NCBI RefSeq assembly: GCF_958298935.1
Contig: NC_084922.1
Location: 2,730,501 to 2,794,500 of the forward strand
Origin: Phragmites australis
Lineage: Eukaryota > Streptophyta > Magnoliopsida > Poales > Poaceae
Direction of reading: 5' to 3'
Length of the DNA: 64,000 nucleotides
Numbering within the stretch: position 1 is the first letter of the stretch; each line of letters starts with the position of its first letter. Under the pieces are notes generated by a model. It saw nothing but the letters and a program-made list of their open reading frames with translations. It was not told the DNA's origin and did no database searches. Shown here piece by piece: positions 22,530 through 33,595 of this stretch. The translations under genes and the position numbers were made by a program.

Positions 22530-24950
22530 TGGCCAACCGAAGTTAGATGTACCTAGAGAATCGTACTTGTGATGAGTTCCTTAATGGTATATCTGAGTTC
22601 ATGCGTGTTGTCGAGGTACATATGTTCAACAAAAATGAGAAATTTATGACTTATTCATGCATTGATTGCAGAAATGATAGAAAGTTTTCAAAGGCATGGA
22701 ATATACATTGACATTTGATTATATGTGGATTCACACCGAACTATTGGACCAAGCATGGAAAAGAAGGCGTGAATGACCTTGATGGTGATATGCATGAAGC
22801 AGGAGAGCCTGACTGTGATGTGTATGAAGTTATTCCAGACAGGGATGTCGAAGAGATTGTTGATGACTTCATGTGCTGAGGTGATGATATTCTTGAAAAT
22901 TTGGAGCAGATGGTTCGTAATACCGAGCGCAATGATGAATACAATGATAGAGAGTCTACTATATTTCAAGAATTTGTATGGAAGTCGAAGGAACCTATAT
23001 ACCCAGGCTATGAGGAGCAATACACGTTGATGTATGTGATACTCCTACTTTTGAAATTGAAGGCAAGCAATGGGTGGTCTGAAAACAATTTCACTGCCTT
23101 ATTATGGCTGTTAGCAGCATTGCTTTCCAATGGAAATCTGGTACCCACATCTACGTATAAAGCAAAGAAGATAATTTATCCCTTTTGATTGGAAATGGAA
23201 AGAATCCATGTTTGTAAGCAAGAATGTATTATTTACGTTGGAAAGTATGCAAACTTGCATGAGTACCTAGTATGTGGAATCCCTCGATACAAGCACCATA
23301 ATACTGTGGCATCTTTCTGTAATACCTCAGTTGAAGTGTTTGTTTGCCAACAAAAAGAGGCTAAATTGCTTCGTTGGCATAACAAGGGTCGTAAGAATGA
23401 TTCAAACCCATGGCATCCTGCTGATTATGTGCAGTGGCGAAACATCGATATGAAATTCTACAAGTTTGTCGCAGAACTAAGGAATATTATGTTTGCTTTG
23501 AGCACGTATGGAATAAATTCTTTAGCTAACATGAGCAGTAAACATAGCACCTGACCAATAGTTCTGTACATATACAATCTTCCTCCTTGTCTATGTTAGA
23601 AGAGAAAGTACCTTATGATGTCAATTTTAATCCAAGGATCGAGGCAACCTGGCAACTACATCGATGTCTACTTGAAACCGTTGGTGGATAACCTTAAAAT
23701 ACTCTGGACAGATAGTGTCTAGGTATGTGATGAGTACAAGCGAGAGTGTTATTTTGCACAATCAATGATTTGACATCCCTTGGTAATTTATCGGGGAAAA
23801 CTGTAGAAGGAAGCAAAGTCTGCCCCTAATGCTTAGATGCTACCGAGAGTATGTGGCTAAAGAACTCAAGAAAAATTGTGTATATGCGCCATCGATGGTT
23901 TCTGCCAAAGTCACATCCATATAGGAATATGAATAAAGAATTTGATGGAATGAGAGAGAATACGATAGCTCGTAGGCATTTTAGTGGGCAAGAGGTCCAT
24001 GATCAGGTGAAGAATATCAATATTGTTCTTGGAAAGAGTAAGTGATCTAGTAGCGATGAAAAGGTCATGTGAAAAAAAATTGATATTTTGGGAGCTACCT
24101 TACTGGCTGCACTTAGAAGTGTGGCACTATCTCGATGTTATGCACATCGAAAAGAATGTATGCGAGAGTCTCATTGGTATCTTGTGCAATATCCCGGAGA
24201 AAACAAATGATCGTCTGAAGGAACAAAATGACCTAGTCAAATTGAACATATAGCCTAAGCTTCATCCCCCAAAAGATGATAAAGGCAGAGTGCATGTCCC
24301 CGCAGCTGTGGAATATTGGTACCTATCAAAGGAGGAGAAACAAGAATTCTTTTAGTTCCTGCATGGTGTGAAAGTTCCTTTCGGATACTCCGCCAACATA
24401 AAAAAACTTGTTTATATGAAGGATTTGAGACTTATTGCCATGAAGTCCCATAATTGCAACATGATGTTGACACATACGCTTCCTATTGCAGTTATGAGTA
24501 TTTTGCCAGTCACAGTTAGAGAGTCAATCATGAACCTGTGTTTTTTCTTTAATGCAATTGCCCAGAAAGTTATCGATCCAACAACACTAGATGCCATAAA
24601 AAGAAATGTGGTGAAGACTTTATACCAGTTTGAGATGTATTTACCACCTTCTTTCTTTGATATTATGGCCTATGTCATTGTGCACCTTGTAAAGAAGATA
24701 AAGTACATTGATCTATTATTTCTACATCAGATGTATCCATATGAGAGATACATGAGCATTTTGAAATCATATGTAAGGAACTGATCTCAACTTGAGGGCT
24801 ACATAACTGAAGGATATTCATCTGAGGAGGTTGTCGAGTGGCATGTCGACTTTATTGATTCATCAGATGCTATCGGTGTGCCCATATCTTAGCACGAGGG
24901 CTGGCTGGCAGGTAAAGGGACCATTGGAAAAAGGCAATAAGTCCTAACCA
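22530..24950 (+). pseudogene. TNP2 transposase, multiply broken
   Basis: Plus-strand pieces in order: a transposase-associated domain (about 22530-22880, with YSCIDCRND, LIICGF and NYWTKHGKEG, interrupted by stops); LWLLAALLSNGNLVPTS and PTSTYKAKKII (22901-23188); KQECIIYVG, LHEYLVCGIPRYKH and LRWHNKGRKND (23189-23554); YMRHRWFLPKSHPYR (23851-24045); HYLDVMHIEKNVCES-like order (24023-24253); and VPFGYSANIKKLV, MKSHNCNMML, YLPPSFFDIMAYV and YPYERYMSILKSYVRN (24368-24784). The order matches TNP2. Many stops and frameshifts make it non-functional. Confidence 0.8.
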
Positions 24951-25026
24951 GAAGTCTTATGCTCAGACTCACAATTTCTCGTGTTGCAAGAATTGGATGA
25001 AGTGTCAAAATATATCGTGAGTTGTA

Positions 25027-26390
25027 TTGGAAGAGGAAAAGGAAGAGGAAGGGCCCATGGACATCGAGCTGCTATCTCAGAGGATTCAAGCAGAGATCAC
25101 AGAGGAAGTCCTCTCCCGTGTGACCACCATGTTGCAGGCACAGGAACTTCAGATTGTACCAGTCAGTGGAAGCTTTGTTGTTCTCGGAAGGTGTAGTTGT
25201 GCCTCCACTGAGGTGGGGCAGAGCTGCCACTCACCCATAGGTGACCTCGATGGGCCCACGCCACACGCCCTCATCATTAGGCCTTGCGGTGTCACCATTG
25301 AGATTGCAAGGGGTCAGGTGCAGCCATAGAAGGCGTTGTATTGTGTTGAGGTGCGGCAGTGCAATACAATGGTTTGGAAATGGTCCATGATGAGATCTCA
25401 ACTCTAGGGGAGGCTCTCATGTAGAGGATCGAATGGAAGAAGAGTGACATACAATTGAAACCACCAATGCTCAGCATTGTTTCCCTGCCATCGACTGCTC
25501 GCACACATCCACCTCCATCCCCTGAAGCATTTTCAGCATTGGCAACCTTTAGTGAACCTAAGGAACCTGAAGCCAATAGCATTCAGAAGGACAACAAGGA
25601 ACAACAAGTGCACCAACATGATGTCATGCAACCTATTGTGCAGCAAGAGGTGGCCCAGGAGAAGCCCCAGCATGTACAACAGAAAGAGGTGCCTCAGGAA
25701 TAGCCACATGATGTCCAGCAGAAAGAGGTGGCTAAGGAAGAGCTTCGCATGCCAATCATAGACGTTGCTACAAACCCAAAATTCAAGTATGAACAACTGA
25801 TCCTTTCCACTAATGAAGTCATAGCGGCATGTCCTGTATGTACGACTCTCCATAAATATTACATGGATCAATACAAGAGGAGAAGGGTAGAAATCTTCAT
25901 CAAATTTGCTAGAAACAATTTCTACCACGGTGACAGAGGCTACTTACTTGTTGGCTTCAATGATTTCTATGGCCTCTTTACCCTTGATGCACTAAACATG
26001 TCACTCTTGAGGACCTTCACATTGTAAGGACTTCCAAATGCACCTTTCAATCACTCATACTACTATGTATGTGACATCTAAATTGTTTGTTATGTACATG
26101 TAGGCACATATACAAGAAAACAGGGTGAAGAAACAATCTGTTGCATATCTTGATCCTGGATTTTTCTCCTTACAAAGCATTACATCTGATGAGACAGGGG
26201 TTGCTAAACACCTTATGCATCAATTATCATATTTTAAGGGCAAGAAATACTTTATGTTTCCCTATAACCCGAGTAGGCATAGGGTTTTAGTGGTTATAAT
26301 TCCTAATGCTAATAAGGTGTGGTACATGGATTCAATAAAGTTGCAACCACATAACTATTGTGCACTGCAAAATCCTATCAACACGTGAGT
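25027..26390 (+). pseudogene. CACTA second gene: coiled/Gln-rich region plus Ulp1 (C48)-like protease region
   Basis: A plus-strand gene follows the transposase. An N-terminal part (25027-25329) begins MEEEKEEEGPMDIELLSQRI. A Gln/Glu-rich stretch follows near 25600-25700 (repeats such as VQQKEVPQE). Frames at 25728-26027 and 26125-26388 then hold FKYEQLILSTNE, GYLLVGFNDFYGLFTLD, and KYFMFPYNPSRHRVLVVIIP followed by WYMDSIK. The last block is the layout around the catalytic His and Asp of Ulp1-like cysteine proteases found as a second gene in grass CACTA elements. A TAG at 25702-25704 breaks the frame and an intron may lie at 26025-26110. The catalytic Cys region was not found. Confidence 0.6.
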
Positions 26391-27730
26391 TCTCTCAGAC
26401 TACTCAATTCATTTGATGTTTTTTTCTCTTGGAGCACTTAAATTTTTATTGTTGTTGCATGCATGTAGAGCTTTTGATGCAAACATCCGCCTCCAATGAG
26501 ATCTACATCCAAAAAAATCAAACTGAATCATTCCTTAAAATACCCGATAAAGTAATATCTTTTACATATATTCTTATTGTTACTATGTATCCTACTGACT
26601 TGACACACATATATTTCTATACTTTATTTTCAATGCTATCAGCAACCACCGAGCAACACATGTGGTTTCTATGTTGCCCACCACATGGCATCACTGATAT
26701 GAGTAGCCATCAAGAACCAAATATTGTACATCATTACTTTTAGGTCAACCTTGATCTACACATGCTCACTATTACTTAGATATTTTCTATACTGACCAAC
26801 TTTCAGACAAACCAACAACTACAGTGCCAATTGCAATACTTGCTGAAATTCGAGGACGGATCACCATTTTCTTAATTTCTCAAGTAATTAATCCAAAATG
26901 GGAGTTCCATTAAGATTGATGATGTATCTGATGTGTATATTATACTGTGGAAGTAATTTGCTAATGAGTTCTGTACATGTGTAAAAGAGCGTTATGTATT
27001 GTGTAACACTGATAATGAGTTATGTTTAATTTGTGCTCGTGAATGTTATATATGTATGTTATATTTATTGCTTGTACATATAGTTTATAATGTTTTGAGA
27101 TTGTAATAGTCCCGAAGGCCACCTAGGAGCTAAATTGATGCTTCAGGGATTTAGGGACACATATATGGTTTTTACACTAATACGTCTGAAATATTTATAC
27201 ACAGAGGGTTCTTAGGTAATACGTTTGTGAAATTTGAACCGAAAGACAGTCTGTGCCACATGACATAGACGGTTACTTACGAACTCCGTCTCAAACTATA
27301 AGCAAGACACATACGATTTCTACAATCTCCGTCTGAAACATATTAGAGACACATACGATTATGAAAATAACCCGTCTGTGAAAGTATACACAGACAGTTT
27401 TTACAGTAAATCTATATGTGATAAATGTGAAACAGACAGTTGTACAATCATATTATAGACATAATTATTAATTAGACATGTCCTGTGTGTACCTGTATTA
27501 CAGACGAAGTGATACATGTCTATAAAAAGCGTGAAAATACAAACACTTTTGCACAGTTAAAATAAAATCCGTCTATGATAAAATTTAACAACCGCCTATA
27601 ATAATCGGTTCTGAGACAGTGAATATAATTTCATACGACTGTGCATATGTTGCTTCGATGGAGACGCAAACCAGCCGACATACCCACCCATGCACGCGAG
27701 CTACAGCACCCCGGAATGTAGCTCACTTCT

Positions 27731-27933
27731 ATGGACGGATGGGGGGGGGGGGGAGGGGCCTGGGGCTTGAGCCTCGTATCTCTGGAACACTTGAGAGCCT
27801 TTCTCTCTATAATTTTTGAGCATGGAGGAGAAAGATTAATAGAAAAGAAAGAGGAAGAGAAAGAAAAAAAAGAGAGAAAAGAGAAAGAAGAAAGAATTAA
27901 ATCTCTCTAATTCTAAGCCCTGATCCGCCACCG
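27731..27933. other. Copy-2-specific 203-bp insertion with poly-G and GA-rich DNA
   Basis: Copy 1 reads CTCGCTTCTCTCGTTCGC. Copy 2 has 203 bp between two CTTCT pentamers (27726-27730 and 27934-27938). The insert includes a run of about 12 G and a long GA-rich stretch (about 27825-27895). On the minus strand its end (CGGTGGCGGATCAGGGC) resembles hAT termini, but an 8-bp duplication is not clear. Class uncertain. Confidence 0.5.
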
Positions 27934-28310
27934 CTTCTCTCGTTCGCTACCGGATAATTTCACCCTTTCCCAAGCACCTGGCCCGCTCGTGATCCGATGC
28001 ACACCCAGCTGCCTCCATCGCTGCCACCTTCAAGATCACCCAATTGTACTCTGCCGAGACATTGATGGTAGTAGTATATTCGTACGTGTACAGGAGGAAG
28101 GAGGCGCGAATCAACAATCGAAAGGAATCCATATGTCCTGCCCCCAACGCCCGAGCGCAATGACCCAATGATCAGGTCTCGTCGCGCGCGAGACGTTGAT
28201 CGAGACCAACCGACGGTCGCTCTCACGCCCCACAGCGCAGCACCGACGCCCATCGACGCGCCATCTCTCACAGTCTCACACTCTCACCTACTGCCGTCCC
28301 GCCATTGCCA

Positions 28311-28315
28311 TATAA
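28311..28315 (+). promoter_or_regulatory. Candidate TATA box of RALF-A2
   Basis: CCATATAACC lies about 112 bp upstream of the RALF-A2 ATG, in the same context as in RALF-A1. Confidence 0.55.
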
Positions 28316-28426
28316 CCCCTCCCCCACCCCCTCGCTCCCCCACACCAGACGCCACCGTTTTCTTGCTCCTTCATCGATCGCAAACCAGCTAGGCGTAGCC
28401 TTGTCTTCATCGGCTCCGGCGGCACC

Positions 28427-28831
28427 ATGGCTCACCCGTTCCGCGCCGCTGTCCTTCTTGTCCTCCTGGTCGTGTCCGTCGCCGTGCTCGCCGCGCCGGC
28501 GTCGGCGTTCACAGGCGTGAAGGGCGCTGGCGACCTGGGCCAGCTGGGCGCGGTCGTGATGCGGCGTGGCGGGCGGGCGTGCCGTGGCTCGGTGGGCGAG
28601 TGCATGGAGTACTTCGACGTGGACGCGGAGGGCGGGGACGACGTCGCGGCCATGGTCACCGGCAAGCGTCGGGTGCTGCAGAGCGGGTCCGGGTACATCG
28701 GCTACGACGCGCTGCGGCGGGACAGCGTGCCGTGCTCGCAGCGCGGGGCCTCCTACTACAACTGCCAGCCCGGCGCCGAGGCCAACCCCTACACCCGCGG
28801 CTGCAGCCAGATCACCCAGTGCAGGGGCTAG
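28427..28831 (+). CDS. RALF-A2: rapid alkalinization factor prepropeptide
   Basis: A 134-residue paralogue of RALF-A1 in duplication copy 2, colinear without gaps and differing at only a handful of residues (for example V17, V20, F28, S55, S86 and D99, against A, A, S, T, G and N). The signal peptide, the RRVL cleavage motif (81-84), YIGY (90-93) and the four mature-peptide cysteines (103, 113, 126, 132) are all kept. The change in the mature peptide is N99 to D just before SVPCSQRG, plus G86 to S near its start. Function as a secreted FERONIA-type ligand is by family. Intact and intronless. The start is supported by conservation of the CACCATGGCTCA context in both copies. Confidence 0.93.
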   Translation: MAHPFRAAVLLVLLVVSVAVLAAPASAFTGVKGAGDLGQLGAVVMRRGGRACRGSVGECMEYFDVDAEGGDDVAAMVTGKRRVLQSGSGYIGYDALRRDSVPCSQRGASYYNCQPGAEANPYTRGCSQITQCRG

Positions 28832-30650
28832 CCGCTTCGATCGCTCGCTCCAGTTCATTGCAGCAGGATTAAGGTTAATCGTCGATTGCTGCTTGATGGT
28901 GATGTTTAATTAAGAGTGTGGTGTTGTCCAGCTGGGCGTGGATGACAGATCGTGCAGTGGATATGTGTCTGTTCTGTTCCAGCTTCCTGCAGGGTGAAAG
29001 TAAATTAAGCTTGTGTAATTCTTGTGTCTTTGGTTTTACAGCTAATGAATTTGCTGTGTATTTCACATATTCCTCTCAGAGCTGATCGAATTTCCTGTGG
29101 CGAAACCTGTTAACAGAACAAATATTTCTGCATTTTTCTCGAGTTGCGCGGAAGAAATTACTGGATATGAACTTGACAAAAACCAAGTTTCTGATGGCTT
29201 GCCAGGAAAGAAACATCAATTCTTTTGAGTTGAGCTGTCTTTTCTGAGTATCAACTCCTCCTTTTGTTTTCCATTTTGTTTGGGTGAACGGATTATTCGG
29301 CCGATCAGACCAGACGCTACGATGGCCAATCTTTAGTCGTCGTTGCTAGTTGGTCTCAAAGGGAAAACGACCCTGTCTTGCAGAAAAGATCAGTTCAAAT
29401 GTGTTAATCAAGGTGGCACTTAGCATATACCCTTCAGAATTAGTCACTGGTTGATGCTACCAACTATGGTTGGGCTGTCATTTTTCATCTTGTGTGGAGT
29501 CAATGTACCTAGGAACTTTAATGGCATAAATAAGAGCAGATGACCGTATTAATATTCTTCTTATTTTCTAAGAGACAGATACTACTCCTTAAGTTAAGCT
29601 TCAAATAGTAAAATGATAGTAATAAATCAAAAAGAAATATTGCAAAAATACTATTGCAAGGGTCATAGAATTGCAAACTACCAAAAAAAAAAAAGCTGCA
29701 AAACACCACCCCAAAGCACCTTACTACTCCCTGCTCCGTGGTACGGCTCGTTGCCATGGGCTGCCCAGTTCCTCGGCCTCCCATGCTACCGCACACCCTT
29801 GCTCTCCCTTATCGAGTCATCAAGACTGCCTTAAGAACGAAGAAAATGGAGATGAAGAAGAGGAGAAGAAAGGAGGAGTAGCCCCTACTCTTGTTTCTTG
29901 CATCCGCCACTGAGACTCATATATTGTGCAAAAAGTATTGGGCACATGAGATAGAAGAGAGATAAGTCATCTCGTGCGTGGACTCGGTGGTTGTGGATTG
30001 GACGGCTAGTGGTAGTGATTGAGAAAACCGTTGGACCTCATAGGCGTGAGAGTGAGGTAATGTGAAGGCAACGCATGACTTTTTAAAGATTTGTTTAACA
30101 TTAGCAAAATTCTATAATATCTAATTCGTGTCAGTGATATACGGTATTGGACCCTCCTTTTCATTGATATGGTCAGATGTTGCTTGTGCAACCCATGGTT
30201 TTGCTAGCAATATTTAGCAACTTTTTTCCAAAAATAGCGTGTATATATACTAAGAGCTCTGGCTCGAAATTAAGAAGATGTGGGCGTTCAAATTTGAGTC
30301 CGGTGGGTTAGGTGTTTTGATGACGCATCTTACCAATAAAGTAATCACCAAAGCACAGAGATCACATATAGCGTATTTCAAATTTATAAAGGTTGGGGGT
30401 TGGACTAAATATGTTGTTAGCAAAAATGAAGCGCCAAAGCCACATAATGTATATAAAGGTGCAATAATGAGGCTCGGGTGAGTGGGAAAAAAGAAACAAC
30501 AAAATATAGTACTCCGTGCGAGGTCACGGAGTTGTTGATGAACTTATATTTGGCAAATTGAAAGGAAGGCTAAATGAATTTATATTTAGAATTAGAGCAA
30601 GTATTAAAGTTCCAATGCTAAATAATGTTATGGAAAACTTAAGCTCCCGG
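28832..30650. other. RALF-A2 3' flank and duplicated intergenic DNA (copy 2)
   Basis: No gene. The first about 700 bp (28832-29540) resembles the 3' flank of RALF-B2 (32694-33385): AAGGTTAATCG, TGGATATGTGTCTGTTC versus TGGATATACATGTCTGTTC, AACATCAATTC, and GAGTCAATG with ATGGCATAAATAA. This shows that RALF-A and RALF-B arose by an older duplication that included 3' flanking DNA. The remainder matches 17615-18580. Confidence 0.7.
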
Positions 30651-31078
30651 ACATATTTGCAGACCAAATATTCCGATATTTCTGACTATCCTAGCACTCC
30701 ATTCCTCTGCACACACAACATTAAGCTGCAAATTGTAACTGGAGTAGAGAAATTAGTGCCAAGACACCAAATCATTCTATTTTTGCGTAATTAAAAAAAA
30801 TGCACAAACAATCAATTCACATTTCGTTTCTCGTTTCGACTTGGACATCAAAGCAAATTCTATCTGCCTTTCTTTTTTCTTTCTTTTTTTTTTTTTTACT
30901 TCGGACAATCTCCTCGCCACACCTACTGCCGTCCCGCCAGTATTCATAGGAGACCAAAGTGTTTTGGGACGGCCCGTTTGTGACCGAAGAACAATCGTTT
31001 CATTTTGATAGAGTTAGGTGTGGCTTAGTGCTGTGCAAGTGGTCCAGAGCTCGGCAGTATTCTAGTTCAAATATTTAT

Positions 31079-31235
31079 GGAAGATTCTATTATTTACCAT
31101 CGAATAAGTTGTCTATTCTACGATATATTATTAGTGTATCAATGACATGTGGGTCTAGGTCTCACATGTCATTCTCGTAATGGATGGCATATTGTAGAAT
31201 AGTCACTTATTCGGTGGCAAATCATAGATTATTCC
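31079..31235. mobile_element. Mutator-like MITE with perfect 9-bp target-site duplication
   Basis: This 157-bp insert has long inverted termini of about 48 bp: the left end begins GGAAGATTCTATTATTT and the right end, read inward, begins GGAATAATCTATGATTT; both continue with CGAATAAG and CTATTCTAC. It is flanked by AATATTTAT on both sides (31070-31078 and 31236-31244). Copy 1 has a single AATATTTAT at the matching site (near 20655) and no insert. A 9-bp duplication with long TIRs is typical of Mutator-type elements. Confidence 0.9.
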
Positions 31236-31258
31236 AATATTTATTATGTTTTATGTAA

Positions 31259-32090
31259 CTAGTAAGGTGATTCAAGCTAATAGCGTGACTAGCTTTGTTA
31301 GAATATGTGGTCACGATAATTTTTAATTAAAAATAAGTTTTTTTAGTTTTATGAGATTAGTGTTATTTAGTTACAAAAATACATAAAATTAGAAGAAATA
31401 AAAAATTGTGTTAGTAGAAATGAAAATTATTTATGCTTCAAACTTGTATCCGAATCATATACACGTATTGGTTCAATTCGTATATATTTTGATTAACTGT
31501 TAAAATTATACGTCAAGTGTATGAAGTCCAACTAAAACCAGAATTGGTTTGCCTTACATGCGTGATATATCTTGCCTGCTACCTGCTTGATGTGACGATC
31601 TCGAGCTACCCGGTGCTTCTTAATCTATTATCTTAGTATGAATTTTGAAATTTTAATTATGAATTTTAGCTATTGATTAATTATATTTTACATGGATTCT
31701 TTAGGTAAGTATTTGATTTTCATAATAATTTGATTTTTAAGACTATATTTGATATGAATTCTTATTTTTTTATTCTAACCCTAATTTTAATTAATATTTA
31801 TTTTATTTTATTTAAACTCTCTATTTAGATATTTTGATTCCTAAACTGAAGAGCTAATTTTCTATAATTGTTAATTCCAACTTTAGGTATTTATTAATCA
31901 TATTTAATATGGGCTATTTGATTTTTGAATTTAGTTATTTATTAATCATATTTGATAGGAGCTCTTTGATTTAATTTAGACTGTTAGATATTAATAAGAA
32001 TTAGTCTAGATCATTTTTCTTTTTCGAATTAATGTGGTGATTTTGCGACCGTGATGGCTCATCTTTCCTCTTAAATAATAGTATAATAGA
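31259..32090 (-). mobile_element. Non-autonomous Helitron-like element (copy 2 only)
   Basis: Relative to copy 1 (GTAA joined to TCTGG near 20680) this 832-bp AT-rich segment is inserted exactly between an A and a T. On the minus strand it starts TCTATTATAC (5' TC) and ends CACCTTACTAG (3' CTAG, fitting CTRR). A short hairpin, AAGCTA...TAGCTT, lies about 15 nt before the end. There is no target-site duplication. These are the structural marks of Helitrons. No Rep/helicase coding sequence is present. Confidence 0.8.
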
Positions 32091-32186
32091 TCTGGATCCT
32101 GTAGAATCAAACGGTTTTGTCATGAAAACCGAGGGTTCCCTCTCTTTTTTAAAAAAACTACTGCCGTCGCGCCATTGCCATATAAC

Positions 32187-32194
32187 TATATAAG
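32187..32194 (+). promoter_or_regulatory. TATA box of RALF-B2
   Basis: TATATAAG lies 98 bp upstream of the ATG and is conserved with RALF-B1. The Helitron-like insertion ends about 100 bp further upstream, so core promoter sequence is intact but distal sequence was displaced. Confidence 0.6.
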
Positions 32195-32291
32195 ACGCCC
32201 CACCCCTCCCCTCGCTTGCAAACACCACCATTTCTTGGTCCTTCATCGATCACACGCTAGATAGCCTTCGTTCTTCGGCTCCGGTGAAGTC

Positions 32292-32693
32292 ATGGCACAG
32301 CTGCACCATGTCGCCGCTGTCCTCCTCCTCCTGGCCCTGTCCATCGCCGCGCTCACCGCGCCTGCCGCGGCGTTCACGGCCACGAAGGGAGGCATGGCCG
32401 GCGACCTGGGCGCGGTCGTGATGCGGCGGGGCGGGCGGACTTGTCGTGGCACGGTGGCCGAGTGCATGGAGTACTCCGACGTCGACGCGGAGGGCGAGGG
32501 CGACGTGGCGGCCATGATTACCGGCAAGCGTCGGGTGCTGCAGGGCGTGTCCGGGTACATCTGCTACGACGCGCTGCGGCGGAACAGCGTGCCGTGCTCG
32601 CAGCGCGGGGCCTCCTACTACAACTGCCAGCCCGGCGCCGAGGCCAACCCCTACTCCCGCGGCTGCAGCCAGATCACCCAGTGCAGGGACTAG
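32292..32693 (+). CDS. RALF-B2: rapid alkalinization factor prepropeptide with an extra cysteine
   Basis: A 133-residue precursor. Residues 1-27 form a signal peptide (HVAAVLLLLALSIAALTAPAAA). An acidic propeptide follows (SDVDAEGEGD), and RRVL at 80-83 is the RRxL cleavage motif. The mature part is very close to RALF-A, with four conserved cysteines (102, 112, 125, 131). The receptor-contact motif reads YICY (89-92) where RALF-A has YIGY and the classic form is YISY, giving a fifth, odd cysteine at 91. The C-terminus is QCRD, not QCRG. It is intronless and intact, and is the full-length partner of the pseudogene at 20875. Secretion and receptor signalling are by family; altered folding or activity from Cys91 is inference. 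Confidence 0.92.
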   Translation: MAQLHHVAAVLLLLALSIAALTAPAAAFTATKGGMAGDLGAVVMRRGGRTCRGTVAECMEYSDVDAEGEGDVAAMITGKRRVLQGVSGYICYDALRRNSVPCSQRGASYYNCQPGAEANPYSRGCSQITQCRD

Positions 32694-33530
32694 CCGCCTT
32701 AATCGCCGCAGGATTAAGGTTAATCGGTTGCTGCCTGATGGTGATGTTCAATTAAGACGTCGAGGTCGTCGGCCTGCTGCTGTTGTCCGGCTGAGGCATG
32801 ACTGATCGGTTGTGCAGTGGATATACATGTCTGTTCTGTTCTAGCTTCCTGGGTGAAAGTAAAATAGTTAGTCAAGCTTGTGTAACATTTGATGTCTCTT
32901 ATTTTACAGTCAATAAATTTGCAGTGTCTTTGATATTCTTCACAGTTTGGTTACCGCGATCATGAGCTGATTATTCAATTCGACGCGACACACATTTTGA
33001 GTGAACAAATATTTCTCATCTGTTAGATTGATTTGAGCTGAAGAAGTTAGTAGCTGCGAACTTGGCAGGCCCAGTTCTGGACGCTTGTTAGGAAAGAACA
33101 TCAATTCCTTCGGGTTGACCTGCCTTTTGTGACTATCAACTTCACCCCTTGTTTTTCATTTCGTTTGGTTAGTATATGACGGCTTCTTTGGTTTCCTAGG
33201 GATAACGGCCCTGTCTCGTAGAAAAGATCAGTTCAAATGGGCTAATCAAATTATGCTTAGCTGTACTACACTTTAAAATTGGGCAATTGTTGATGCCGCC
33301 AACTATGGGCTGTCAGTTTTCTTCGTATGTGGAGTCAATGAACCTAGGAATTTGAATGGCATAAATAAAACTATATGACTAATAGAATTACTCTTTTCTT
33401 TTTTCTAAAAGTCGCACAACTGCTACTTGATACAAAATTTCAATCAATACTGAGAATCTGCCACGAGTTTGAGCCCCCGTCCGCATCTCCATCCACCCAG
33501 CACTCTCCCACACACACACACACGGCTACA

Positions 33531-33595
33531 ATGGCGAACAGGCCGACTCCTGTTGCCACTAGTCTAGCTGCTTCTACAGGAACCATGGTGATAGG
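33531..33595 (+). pseudogene. Possible N-terminal gene fragment interrupted by a copia LTR
   Basis: After a CA-rich leader (33508-33522) an ATG opens MANRPTPVATSLAASTGTMV before the LTR starting TGTTGTGAG at 33596. It resembles the start of a gene (good ATG context, leader-like upstream) cut by the insertion. I do not recognise the protein and see no continuation, so this is a weak call. Confidence 0.25.

Larger units (their letters stand above)
21691..27621 (+). mobile_element. Large decayed CACTA element with TNP2 and Ulp1-like genes
   Basis: The left end CACTACCAAAATAGC begins at 21691 and the right end is ...GAGACAGTG at 27621 (CACTG when read inward). The termini are only partly matched and no 3-bp duplication is evident. 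Subterminal motifs of the type ACAGACGGTT and CCGTCTGTG occur at 21720-22000 and 27180-27610. The interior holds a TNP2 transposase remnant (22530-24950) followed in the same direction by a second gene with a Ulp1-like region (25027-26390). It interrupts duplication copy 2 upstream of RALF-A2. Confidence 0.75.
21023..33400 (+). repeat. Tandem duplication unit, copy 2 (RALF-A2 ... RALF-B2)
   Basis: This copy begins at the junction inside RALF-B1 and carries the complete A-B block. It continues through an intact RALF-B2 into the original downstream flank, as expected of the second unit of a tandem duplication. It is longer because of a TNP2-type CACTA insert (21691-27621), a 203-bp insert (27731-27933), a Mutator-like MITE and a Helitron-like element. 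Confidence 0.83.
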
